This document shows positions 1-5,726 of a stretch of 7,258 nt of DNA, piece by piece. Position 1 is the stretch's first letter. Every line of letters starts with the position of its first letter. A program made the position numbers and the translations under genes. The DNA is from Microcaldota archaeon (lineage in GTDB: Archaea > Micrarchaeota > Micrarchaeia > Micrarchaeales > Micrarchaeaceae): NCBI GenBank assembly GCA_030039935.1, contig JASHUQ010000033.1:1-7258 (forward strand), given 5' to 3'. The notes beneath the pieces are model-generated. The model saw only the letters and a list, made by a program, of their open reading frames with translations. It did not search any database and was not told where the DNA came from.

Positions 1-1788
1 TGCGGCACTTCCTCCTGCGCTTAACCATCCAAGAAATGTCGAATACGACGTTGTTGAAGTATCATACAAAGCAGCATAAGTGTCGCTTGACGGGTCGCCG
101 TTGTCTGGGTTAAAGTAATTGTGTAGTCTAGGTTCATCTTGAATATTAGCAGTGGATAATCCAAGAGGATAGTTACATCCAGCGCCATAGATTTGCCAAG
201 CAACACCACCAGATGTTCCTGTGGAATAAGTATCATATGCAACAAGGTAATTGAAATAGTTGTAGTATAATGTATTACTGAATATATCTCCGCAATAGCT
301 TCCGCTTCCTATTATCTCTAATGAGTTAGAGACTACATAATTTGTATATGGAGAAAAGCCACTTGGATTGCTGTTTAGATTTTCTGGCAGAACATTCCCA
401 GCAAAATTGTAATATTCAGTAAACACAGTATTTCCATTATCATACTCTGCATAAGAGCTGGAAAGCTGAGGTGCTTCTCCTGCGCCTATGCTGTTAGTGA
501 GAACAAAATTCGCTGTAAATCCCACATACCAGTTTAGATCATTGCTTGTCGCAGGAACGTTTTCTGGGAGTTCAAGCCAGAATAGTGTATTGCTCTGCCC
601 AGAAGTACAAAGATTTGTAGTCTGGATAGAATTTGCAGTATTCCCTTCGAGCCATGAATTTCCAATATATCCATCTGTTCCATTGAAGAACTCTACATTG
701 TTGCAGTTCGAGTTTGCGTATGTTGAGAATGCTATGCTGTTGTAAGGTATTTCGATTGGCACATTGTTTGCGAATTGTGTACTTTGTTGATTATCTATAG
801 TGAAACCAACATAATGGATAACGTTTTGAGGCGTAGTAACGCTTGGATCCTCTGATGTATAATTCACATTGCCAGAAGAATCAAGAGTTATAGTTAGAGG
901 CTGTCCTGCAGTGTAGGTAAAACGCTGCGTATATGAAAATCCGTTTACTGAGTTAGCTGTTTCTGATAATAGAATTGTATTGCCTACACTTATTGTTGCA
1001 GTGTAGGGAATTGTTTGGCTTTTATATAGTGTTGATGATAAATTTGCAGTTATTACTATTGATGTAGGACCATTGATTCCAAAATGACCATTCACTACTG
1101 CTAAAGGCAAAGAATACGTTCCCGGATTACAGTAACTCCATGAGCCTATTGATGATGTAAGGTTAAGGCAGATGTAGCTCGAATCTTTTGCTATTGTTAT
1201 CTGATGAAAGTCTATCGCGTTGTTTGAATCAGTTGCATATTTCAATGTATTTCCTGCTGCTGCTGTTCCATTGTATATTGCTGTATTTATTGTATTTGCC
1301 ACTCCTGCGATTGTGAGTGCTGTATTCGCAGATATCCCTAGTTTTTCTAGTTCATTTGCTTGTATAGCAGACCATTGCGAGGAATTAAAGTATTCATAGA
1401 AAGGCAATGTGTAGGTTAGAGAATTGCTCATTATGAATCCATTGAATCCTGAACCTGCTATTTCGTTTATAGTATATGTTGTACCTTTGTAAGTTATGGT
1501 TGTTCCTTGCCCTTCAAATTGATAAGGAACGTTTCCGCGATAGGTTGTCATGACAGAATTCGCATACTTAACTGAGAGCGTTGTTGTCCAGTTTGTTATT
1601 GGGTAATCTATAGTTGTGTATGTTCCTAGAGGATTTTGGATTTGCAGCGGCAATGTTGCTCCAGGCGGCAATCCCACAACCTTTAGGGTTGTGATATTTG
1701 TATTTATAGTGATTGTATTCGCTGCATGGCTTACAGATATCAGTGATAGCAAAAAGATAACAATGATCAAGATATAAGCGATTTTCAC
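1..1788 (-). CDS. Large secreted surface protein with DUF2341-like and lectin-like module (3' end outside window)
   Basis: Reading the minus strand from a GTG at 1788 gives 596 sense codons with no stop, running off the left edge, so the C-terminus is missing. Residues 1-22 form a classic Sec signal peptide: a lysine at position 2, a hydrophobic core, then SVSHA before AN, a likely signal peptidase I site. The exported part is rich in Asn, Thr, Ser and aromatic residues, with many N-x-S/T sequons and few Cys. Residues about 325-445 (from YVGFTIDN through NNVEFFNGTDG and TLFWLELPENVPA) resemble the DUF2341 fold. SYAEYDNGNTVFTEYYNFAG at about 445-464 resembles the opening of the concanavalin/LamG-like domain that often follows it. 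The likely role is surface binding or adhesion, a family-level inference. A second in-frame GTG at 1800 would add four residues ahead of the signal peptide and is less likely. The start overlaps the stop of a tiny upstream ORF as GTGA. Confidence 0.85.
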   Translation of the reverse strand, partial: MKIAYILIIVIFLLSLISVSHAANTITINTNITTLKVVGLPPGATLPLQIQNPLGTYTTIDYPITNWTTTLSVKYANSVMTTYRGNVPYQFEGQGTTITYKGTTYTINEIAGSGFNGFIMSNSLTYTLPFYEYFNSSQWSAIQANELEKLGISANTALTIAGVANTINTAIYNGTAAAGNTLKYATDSNNAIDFHQITIAKDSSYICLNLTSSIGSWSYCNPGTYSLPLAVVNGHFGINGPTSIVITANLSSTLYKSQTIPYTATISVGNTILLSETANSVNGFSYTQRFTYTAGQPLTITLDSSGNVNYTSEDPSVTTPQNVIHYVGFTIDNQQSTQFANNVPIEIPYNSIAFSTYANSNCNNVEFFNGTDGYIGNSWLEGNTANSIQTTNLCTSGQSNTLFWLELPENVPATSNDLNWYVGFTANFVLTNSIGAGEAPQLSSSYAEYDNGNTVFTEYYNFAGNVLPENLNSNPSGFSPYTNYVVSNSLEIIGSGSYCGDIFSNTLYYNYFNYLVAYDTYSTGTSGGVAWQIYGAGCNYPLGLSTANIQDEPRLHNYFNPDNGDPSSDTYAALYDTSTTSYSTFLGWLSAGGSAA

Positions 1789-1871
1789 GTTCTCACACAC
1801 ATCCCAGCAAGAAAGCTCTTTGTAGCGAAGGAAGAATTAACGCATGTTCCATCCAAAACACTACACCCCAT
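1785..1871 (-). CDS. Possible 28-residue Cys-containing ORF upstream of the secreted protein
   Basis: From an ATG at 1871 the minus strand encodes 28 residues beginning MGCSVLDGTCVNSS, with three Cys, ending in TGA at 1785-1787. That TGA overlaps the GTG start of the secreted protein in a four-base GTGA, an arrangement typical of translational coupling. The same frame stays open upstream to a TAA at 1914-1916 and includes a further Cys but no other start codon. This could therefore be the C-terminal remnant of a broken secreted protein rather than an intact small gene. There is no recognisable family, and no TATA box lies at the expected distance from the ATG. The call rests only on the overlap and the composition. 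Confidence 0.2.
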   Translation of the reverse strand: MGCSVLDGTCVNSSFATKSFLAGMCVRT

Positions 1872-1980
1872 TGACTTATTGCAGCGGTTGCCTGTTGTGT
1901 AAACAGAATCTGCTTATCGAGTAATAGAATAATTCTCTTCGTGTCAGACTTCCACTGACTTATTAATTATTACCGCAAAA

Positions 1981-1988
1981 TTATAAAT
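1981..1988 (+). promoter_or_regulatory. TATA box for the FAD oxidoreductase gene
   Basis: TTATAAAT sits in AT-rich DNA just upstream of the oxidoreductase. With the usual archaeal spacing of about 26 bases, transcription would start near 2011. That is downstream of the farthest possible start (GTG 2004), which bears on start choice. The element is close to symmetric, so it could also serve the minus strand. Confidence 0.5.
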
Positions 1989-2003
1989 AGCTTTATGTAA
2001 ACA

Positions 2004-3263
2004 GTGATATTAGCATTAATTTTGTCTTTAAGCAGGCTAACTGACTACCATGACGCTTGTGATAAATTGATACACAATTCTTGTTGGCTTGATTACGATT
2101 ATAAATCATCAAAGCCCCTTGATGAAAATATTGATACAGATATTGCAATAGTTGGTGGCGGAATAACCGGCATATCAGCCGCGTATCATCTTTCAAATAG
2201 CACTAGCGATTTTGTAATGTTAGAAGGCAAATCAATAGCATCTGGGAGTACCGGGCACGGCGCCGGCAGCCTTGTTGCCGGCCTTGGCCTCGATCTTTGG
2301 CAGCATATAAAATATTTTGGCAGAAGAGACGGATTTCTAATCTATTCTGCCACAATAGACATAATAAGAGAAATGGAAGCGCTAATAAAAAAAGATAGAC
2401 TCGAATGCGGACTTGAAAAATCTCATGGATATTATGTTGTTTGGGAGGAATCACAGGAGAATATGCTGCATAAGGAATTCAAGGCGGTCAAAGATTATGG
2501 AATAAAAGCAAAACTGATTCACAAGGAAAAGATAAAGGATGAGTTGAAAATAAATCCACGTTTTACAGAATGCCTAAAGTACGAATATATGAGCAGAGTA
2601 TTCGACCCTGCAAAATTTTCTAGGGGTCTTGCTAGGGATATTAAAAAGAAAGGCATCAGGATATACGAGAATACAAACGTTATAAAAATAAAGAAAACCA
2701 AAAGTCATTTTAAGATCGAGACCAAAAATGGCACGGTAACCAGCAAGAAATTATTGCTCACCACAGGGTCTTACCTGATAAAAGAGGCAGAAATAGAGGA
2801 TAAAAGATATTCAAAAGAACCAGACCACGCTATAGTGACAAAACCTATACCAAAAAGTATACTGAAAGAATTCAAATTAGATAAGCCAAAACTTATCTGG
2901 GACACTAGGATAAGATACGCATTTATACGAACAATGAAAGATAGGATCCTAATAACTGGCGGTGAGAGAACAATCAATGGCCTTTACGAGCAACTTTTTC
3001 ATTTCTTTCCAGGCCTCCCAGATGTAGGTGTAGATTATTCATGGACTTGCCATGAAATCTGGTCGGAGGATGCCAGGCCATCAATAGGCGAGGACCCAAA
3101 GCTTAAAGGAATGTATTATTCTATGGGGTACACTTGGCACGGCATGACTCTTGGGTTCCTCGGAGGTAAACTTTTAAGCGAGCTTTGCACAAATACAGTA
3201 TCGAGTAAATCTAGACACCTGCTAAGATTGTTCAAACCAAAGCACGAAATAAAGCTAGTCTAA
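2004..3263 (+). CDS. FAD-dependent oxidoreductase, DAO family (DadA/OrdL-like)
   Basis: The product (419 residues from GTG 2004) is a soluble flavoenzyme of the D-amino-acid oxidase (PF01266) superfamily, which oxidises amine substrates to imines using FAD. A Rossmann motif IAIVGGGITGISAAYHL lies at residues 48-64 (GxGxxG at 51-56). The acidic residue ending beta-2 is E74 in MLEG. It is followed by the characteristic ASGSTGHGAGSL loop at 79-90. Near the C-terminus, YSMGYTWHGMTLGFLGGKLL is the family's closing FAD/substrate motif. The substrate cannot be told. SCWLD at 26-30 matches the stretch that family members carry within about ten residues of the start. TTG 2067, preceded by GTGAT at 2059-2063, or TTG 2022, therefore fits better than GTG 2004, especially since the TATA box predicts a transcription start near 2011. 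The gene stands alone. It is rich in ATA, AGA, AGG and AAA codons. Confidence 0.88.
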   Translation: MILALILSLSRLTDYHDACDKLIHNSCWLDYDYKSSKPLDENIDTDIAIVGGGITGISAAYHLSNSTSDFVMLEGKSIASGSTGHGAGSLVAGLGLDLWQHIKYFGRRDGFLIYSATIDIIREMEALIKKDRLECGLEKSHGYYVVWEESQENMLHKEFKAVKDYGIKAKLIHKEKIKDELKINPRFTECLKYEYMSRVFDPAKFSRGLARDIKKKGIRIYENTNVIKIKKTKSHFKIETKNGTVTSKKLLLTTGSYLIKEAEIEDKRYSKEPDHAIVTKPIPKSILKEFKLDKPKLIWDTRIRYAFIRTMKDRILITGGERTINGLYEQLFHFFPGLPDVGVDYSWTCHEIWSEDARPSIGEDPKLKGMYYSMGYTWHGMTLGFLGGKLLSELCTNTVSSKSRHLLRLFKPKHEIKLV

Positions 3264-3322
3264 CTACTACTATGGCTCTCTCCATTACTGTTATATGTCT
3301 GACTCCCCATGATGCTTGTGGG

Positions 3323-3333
3323 TTATATATAAA
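3323..3333 (+). promoter_or_regulatory. TATA-like element upstream of hairpin
   Basis: TTATATATAAA is a strong archaeal TATA match. It directly abuts an ATG at 3333, so that ATG would lie upstream of the expected transcription start (about 3354) and is unlikely to be translated from this promoter. It may give a longer leader for the 3453-4144 unit or a short untranslated RNA. Confidence 0.35.
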
Positions 3334-3347
3334 TGCAAGATTTTGAA

Positions 3348-3365
3348 CAGGAGAGATTTCTCCTG
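3348..3365. repeat. Perfect 7-bp inverted repeat with 4-base loop
   Basis: CAGGAGA (3348-3354) pairs perfectly with TCTCCTG (3359-3365) around GATT. It sits where transcription from the TATA element at 3323-3333 should begin. It could be an operator or a 5' RNA hairpin. No T-tract follows, so a terminator is unlikely. Confidence 0.45.
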
Positions 3366-3414
3366 CGTAGAGAACCCTATTACAAACCAACAAAAACCTT
3401 CTTTTCTAGGAACC

Positions 3415-3442
3415 TATTTATATCTGGAAATCCTATTTATTA
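3415..3442 (+). promoter_or_regulatory. Tandem TATA region for the micro-ORF/HTH-TPR operon
   Basis: TATTTATAT at 3415-3423 lies about 26 bases before 3445, giving a leader of roughly 8 bases to the ATG at 3453. An imperfect direct repeat (GGAA, two bases, CTATTTAT) recurs about 19 bases later, placing a second TATA-like TATTTATTA at 3434-3442. The duplicate could be an alternative promoter or a binding site for an autoregulator. Confidence 0.5.
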
Positions 3443-3452
3443 TTGTGTCAGT

Positions 3453-3539
3453 ATGTCAGTAACAAAACCTGCAACAGGTTCAAAAACAGTATGGATAGAT
3501 CTAAGGGAGGAAGTTAATAAAGGGGCTTTGATAGAATGA
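3453..3539 (+). CDS. 28-residue micro-ORF translationally coupled to HTH-TPR gene
   Basis: From ATG 3453 the frame encodes 28 residues starting MSVTKPATGSKTVWIDLREE and ending in TGA. The stop overlaps the ATG of the next gene (ATGA, 3536-3539), typical of translational coupling. The frame is open back to an ATG at 3333. The TATA box at 3415-3423 predicts a transcript beginning near 3445, so 3453 is the better start. It resembles no family I recognise, has no membrane segment and no Cys, and is mildly charged in its second half. It may be a real small protein or a leader ORF that controls translation of the downstream regulator. Confidence 0.45.
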   Translation: MSVTKPATGSKTVWIDLREEVNKGALIE

Positions 3540-4144
3540 GCGAGGCACTTGCAACAAAGAAAAAAATATTCAATATGCTTAAACATAAAAATATGACTGT
3601 ACCGCAGCTTAGTAAAAAACTACATCTATCAAGAGCAACAATAAGACAGCATATTAAAGATTTGCAAACAGCTGGTGCGGTAATAGATATTCAAGATCAA
3701 TTTTTCAGAAAACATGTATCTTACAGGGCAAAAAGTTTTTTTGATGGCAAAACATTATTAAAAAATGCCAAAGCGCGTTGGCATACAGGTAATGTTCTTT
3801 TTGAGCAAGGCAAGCTTGATGATGCATTGCATGAATTCTCTGCTGCAATTAAACTAGATCCTAAGTATGCCGATGCTTATTTCAACAGGGCGCTGACGCA
3901 AAGGATGCTGCACAACGATGATGAGGTTATAAGGGATTTGAATAAAGTACTCGAACTCCAGCCAACCAGCCCGGATGCGGCTGTGCTTATGGGAGATGTC
4001 GAAGAGGCAAAGGGCGACCTAGAAAATGCAAGACAATGGTATGAAAAGGCACTAAAATATTATCCGTTTTATGCGGAAGCTAAAAACAGACTCGCTAAAG
4101 TTCAGAAACTTTTAGAAGCAAAGAAGGCAAAACCTGTCAAATAA
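3536..4144 (+). CDS. Winged-helix DNA-binding protein fused to three TPR repeats
   Basis: The 202-residue cytoplasmic protein has two parts. Residues about 8-55 form a helix-turn-helix of the winged-helix class (KKIFNMLKHKNMTVPQLSKK, then the recognition helix RATIRQHIKDLQ at 33-44 and a short wing), similar to ArsR/MarR-type or HTH_20-type domains. Residues 78-111, 112-145 and 146-179 are three tetratricopeptide repeats of 34 residues each, with the expected small and aromatic positions (WHTGNVLFEQGKLDDALHEF, AYFNRALTQ, NARQWYEKAL). A basic tail, KKAKPVK, closes the protein. TPRs bind peptides or partner proteins, so this is probably a regulator whose DNA binding responds to a partner; that is inference. 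It is the second gene after the micro-ORF and probably depends on its translation, since no clear Shine-Dalgarno precedes its ATG. The target is unknown; the tandem TATA repeat upstream is a candidate for autoregulation. Confidence 0.8.
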   Translation: MSEALATKKKIFNMLKHKNMTVPQLSKKLHLSRATIRQHIKDLQTAGAVIDIQDQFFRKHVSYRAKSFFDGKTLLKNAKARWHTGNVLFEQGKLDDALHEFSAAIKLDPKYADAYFNRALTQRMLHNDDEVIRDLNKVLELQPTSPDAAVLMGDVEEAKGDLENARQWYEKALKYYPFYAEAKNRLAKVQKLLEAKKAKPVK

Positions 4145-4160
4145 GATGAATAACTTGAAT

Positions 4161-4178
4161 TTATAAGTATATATTTAT
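4161..4178 (+). promoter_or_regulatory. TATA box region for the orphan gene at 4197
   Basis: The 50-base gap after the HTH-TPR gene is almost wholly A and T. Two TATA candidates, TTATAAGT (4161-4168) and ATATATTTAT (4169-4178), would start transcription near 4190 and 4199. These suit leaderless or near-leaderless translation from ATG 4197 or ATG 4206 respectively. Confidence 0.5.
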
Positions 4179-4196
4179 TTTATAATAAATTACTTG

Positions 4197-4625
4197 ATGA
4201 TACTAATGCCTACTAGAAATAGACCTAAAGCTAGGGGCAACGAATCACAGGTATCTGATGAGCTTATAGCAAGAATAAATACTGAAAGCATACAAAATGT
4301 TATACTTATACTTGAGCGAAACGGAAAAGAACTCTTATTGTATTGTACCTCTAATCCAGAAAAGTTGAAGATCAAAAGTACGGAGGGTTTTACAATAGCT
4401 GACACAATTGCAAGTTATGCACCAACTAATGTAGTTAAGTTGCTTCTTGATACTGCAAAAACAAATGATCCGGTTAAAAAGATAATAGCAGAAACACACG
4501 AGTTAGAAGGTGGCATTGAGGTAGAAACATTTGCCCTGGCTATTGCAACTTTAAGGAACAGACATGAGGATACCATGCCTTATACACAATTGGCAAAAGA
4601 AATTAGGGTTGCAATCTCGAACTAG
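4197..4625 (+). CDS. Orphan cytoplasmic protein, about 140 residues
   Basis: I do not recognise this family. From ATG 4197 the product has 142 residues; ATG 4206 (MPTRNRPKARG) gives 139, and a TTG lies at 4194. After a basic, Pro/Arg-rich N-terminus of about 12 residues it reads as a compact alpha/beta domain: helix VSDELIARINTES, a strand pair QNVILILERNGKELLLYCTS, an ADTIASYAPTNVVKLLLDTA helix, and a C-terminal helical part with FALAIATLRN and TQLAKEIRVAIS. There is no signal peptide or membrane segment, and a single Cys. The basic N-terminus could contact nucleic acid, but nothing more specific can be said. It has its own TATA box, so it is probably transcribed separately from the HTH-TPR gene, and it converges with the minus-strand gene ending at 4657. 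Confidence 0.7.
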   Translation: MILMPTRNRPKARGNESQVSDELIARINTESIQNVILILERNGKELLLYCTSNPEKLKIKSTEGFTIADTIASYAPTNVVKLLLDTAKTNDPVKKIIAETHELEGGIEVETFALAIATLRNRHEDTMPYTQLAKEIRVAISN

Positions 4626-4637
4626 TTCTGATAATTA

Positions 4638-4651
4638 GAGGGATTCGAACC
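4638..4651 (-). other. tRNA T-arm-like 14-mer between convergent genes
   Basis: On the minus strand the sequence reads GGTTCGAATCCCTC, which matches the T-loop and 3' stem half of a tRNA. The 5' stem half (TCAGG) pairs at only two of five positions, and no acceptor, D or anticodon arm can be built, so it is not a tRNA gene. A 3' tRNA remnant at a gene junction is typical of an integration (att) scar, but no integrase or second copy lies in the window. Confidence 0.25.
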
Positions 4652-4656
4652 TGAGG

Positions 4657-5310
4657 TCAAGATAACGAACTCCCATCTTTTCTCAATAGATTTATTTTGT
4701 TTCTAATCCATGCGATTTTATGCGGCTCGAGGATGGTCACAGCCTCTGCATCAGGGTTCAATAAATAATGGAGTACCAGGGTTCCAAACGCATCGTCCAT
4801 TTCCGCTTCAAGCGGATCAACGCCATCAAGATAGCTGTAATCCTTCGGTGAAGGCTCTCCATACACGTTTACAACATATTCGCTATCTGGAATAGTTGCC
4901 CCTCCAACTACATAGACCCAGCGAAATTCGGATCCTACTTTCAATTGAACATCATCCTTTGCTCCTATGTACTGCTGCTTTCTTTCTATTCCAAATCCTT
5001 CCAATATTGCTATGTTCTCTTCTTTGCTCGGATCTTTTCTTATATCCTTTGCATGCTCGCTGAGCACCCTAGCTCTCAACGCCTTTAGCACTTGATAATT
5101 CAAGTGTTTTGCGCGATCCTGCGGGAGGCTGTCAAATCCAAGCACATTACCCCTTGAATCTATTGCAAGTGCAATGTAACCCTTTGTCCAGTCTCTTGCT
5201 ATTGATCCATCGGGTCTTAAGAAAGGCGTATTCCTGGCCTTTTGTGCTGCAACCCTGAGCCTTTCTTGAAACTCCCTTGATTCTGGAGTTGAATCAACAA
5301 GAGCGCTCAT
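4657..5310 (-). CDS. Orphan cytoplasmic protein, C-terminal part of a probable frameshifted gene
   Basis: From ATG 5310 this gives 217 residues of an unrecognised soluble protein. It has an N-terminal charged helical part (REFQERLRVAAQKARNT), a strand-rich segment KGYIALAIDSRGNVLGFDSL at 43-62, a helical part (HLNYQVLKALRARVLSEHAK), a second strand-rich part (RWVYVVGGATIP, then EYVVNVYGEPSP) and an acidic then basic C-terminus (DPLEAEMDDAF; IRNKINLLRKDG). There are no membrane segments and no Cys. ATG 5310 is probably not the true start. The frame is open a further 56 codons to a TGA at 5479-5481, and the residues it encodes (for example RRYREEHLKEASDLLFSIVT) look like real protein, yet the extension holds no ATG, GTG or TTG. 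The proper start is likely ATG 5546 in another frame, joined by a shift near the A6 run at 5401-5406. No Shine-Dalgarno sits before ATG 5310. Confidence 0.7.
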   Translation of the reverse strand: MSALVDSTPESREFQERLRVAAQKARNTPFLRPDGSIARDWTKGYIALAIDSRGNVLGFDSLPQDRAKHLNYQVLKALRARVLSEHAKDIRKDPSKEENIAILEGFGIERKQQYIGAKDDVQLKVGSEFRWVYVVGGATIPDSEYVVNVYGEPSPKDYSYLDGVDPLEAEMDDAFGTLVLHYLLNPDAEAVTILEPHKIAWIRNKINLLRKDGSSLS

Positions 5311-5354
5311 TGCTTCTGGAGTGACAATACTGAAAAGCAGGTCTGAAGCCTCCT

Positions 5355-5546
5355 TCAGGTGCTCTTCTCTATACCTTCTTGTTTCATCGCTTTGGGCGCC
5401 AAAAAACCTGGATAATGCACTTTGGATGTTCCTTGCTCTAGCTGCTGTTTCTGCATCTGCCTTTCTAATGTTACTAAATCAACAGGCTGCGAGACAGTCC
5501 GGTCTATTCCTTCACTTTGATCCGCATTAAAATATACACTTGGCAT
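5355..5546 (-). pseudogene. N-terminal part of the frameshifted orphan gene
   Basis: From ATG 5546 the minus strand encodes 63 residues beginning MPSVYFNADQSEG, with a Gln-rich helical stretch (LERQMQKQQLEQG), ending in TGA at 5355-5357. It overlaps the open downstream frame between 5355 and 5478. A TATA box at 5577-5584 predicts transcription from about 5554, leaving an 8-base leader, so this ATG is well placed. On the coding strand a run of six T (5406-5401) lies in the overlap. One extra T would join the frames as PGFFGAQSD and give one 296-residue protein. After the run, this frame diverges from the likely authentic reading. It might instead be a genuine separate 63-residue gene in an operon with the downstream ORF, or be expressed by slippage. 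The sequence cannot separate a natural mutation from a base-call error. Confidence 0.5.
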
Positions 5547-5576
5547 GATATCGTAATATTACTGCTGTTTTCCAGA

Positions 5577-5584
5577 TATTTATA
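5577..5584 (-). promoter_or_regulatory. TATA box for the minus-strand orphan gene
   Basis: TATAAATA on the minus strand is a near-consensus archaeal TATA box centred 34 bases before ATG 5546. The predicted start of transcription (about 5554) gives an 8-base leader. Confidence 0.6.
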
Positions 5585-5611
5585 CTATTGTTTTATTTGC
5601 AATTTGATAGT

Positions 5612-5644
5612 GAATATTTCCAATTTTGGAAACTTCAAATATTC
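5612..5644. promoter_or_regulatory. Nested inverted repeats between divergent promoters (candidate operator)
   Basis: An inner perfect dyad, TTTCCAA (5617-5623) and TTGGAAA (5626-5632) around TT, lies inside an outer perfect 8-base dyad, GAATATTT (5612-5619) and AAATATTC (5637-5644). The element is upstream of the TATA boxes of both divergent genes, by about 30 and 50 bases, so a dimeric regulator bound here could act on both. No regulator can be assigned. Confidence 0.4.
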
Positions 5645-5695
5645 TGCCTTTGATAATTGCAATATAAAATAATATCTATTGACGATATGCAAATA

Positions 5696-5704
5696 TTATT
5701 TAAA
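5696..5704 (+). promoter_or_regulatory. TATA box for the pilin-like gene
   Basis: TTATTTAAA is centred about 27 bases before ATG 5727, the spacing expected for a leaderless archaeal transcript. This supports 5727 rather than the upstream TTG 5679 or ATG 5718 as the start. Confidence 0.55.
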
Positions 5705-5726
5705 CTTACCTATTGAAATGATTAGC

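Noticed and set aside
488..745. A plus-strand ORF of 85 codons
   Set aside because: It is antisense to the secreted protein frame, which is open for all 596 codons and carries recognisable domain motifs; no promoter precedes it.
2262..2282. Two GCCGGC palindromes 15 bases apart in an otherwise AT-rich gene
   Set aside because: They arise from the Gly/Ala codons of the FAD-binding loop (GHGAGSLVAGLGL) and need no other explanation.
2203..2977. Several ORFs of 60-83 codons on the minus strand inside the oxidoreductase gene
   Set aside because: They are antisense to a clearly conserved enzyme and have low-complexity, Leu/Ile-rich content typical of shadow frames.
3333..3452. A longer 68-residue version of the micro-ORF starting at ATG 3333
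   Set aside because: That ATG abuts a TATA element and lies upstream of both predicted transcription starts; the segment 3333-3452 contains a hairpin and a second promoter rather than protein-like sequence.
4626..4700. A tRNA gene on the minus strand, suggested by GGTTCGAATCC
   Set aside because: Only two of five T-stem pairs form and no D, anticodon or acceptor arm can be built; the upstream bases are the coding end of the minus-strand gene.
5398..5410. A canonical programmed -1 frameshift site
   Set aside because: The T6 run does not form a clear X XXY YYZ heptamer in the upstream frame, and no obvious downstream stem was found; an indel or polymerase slippage is simpler.
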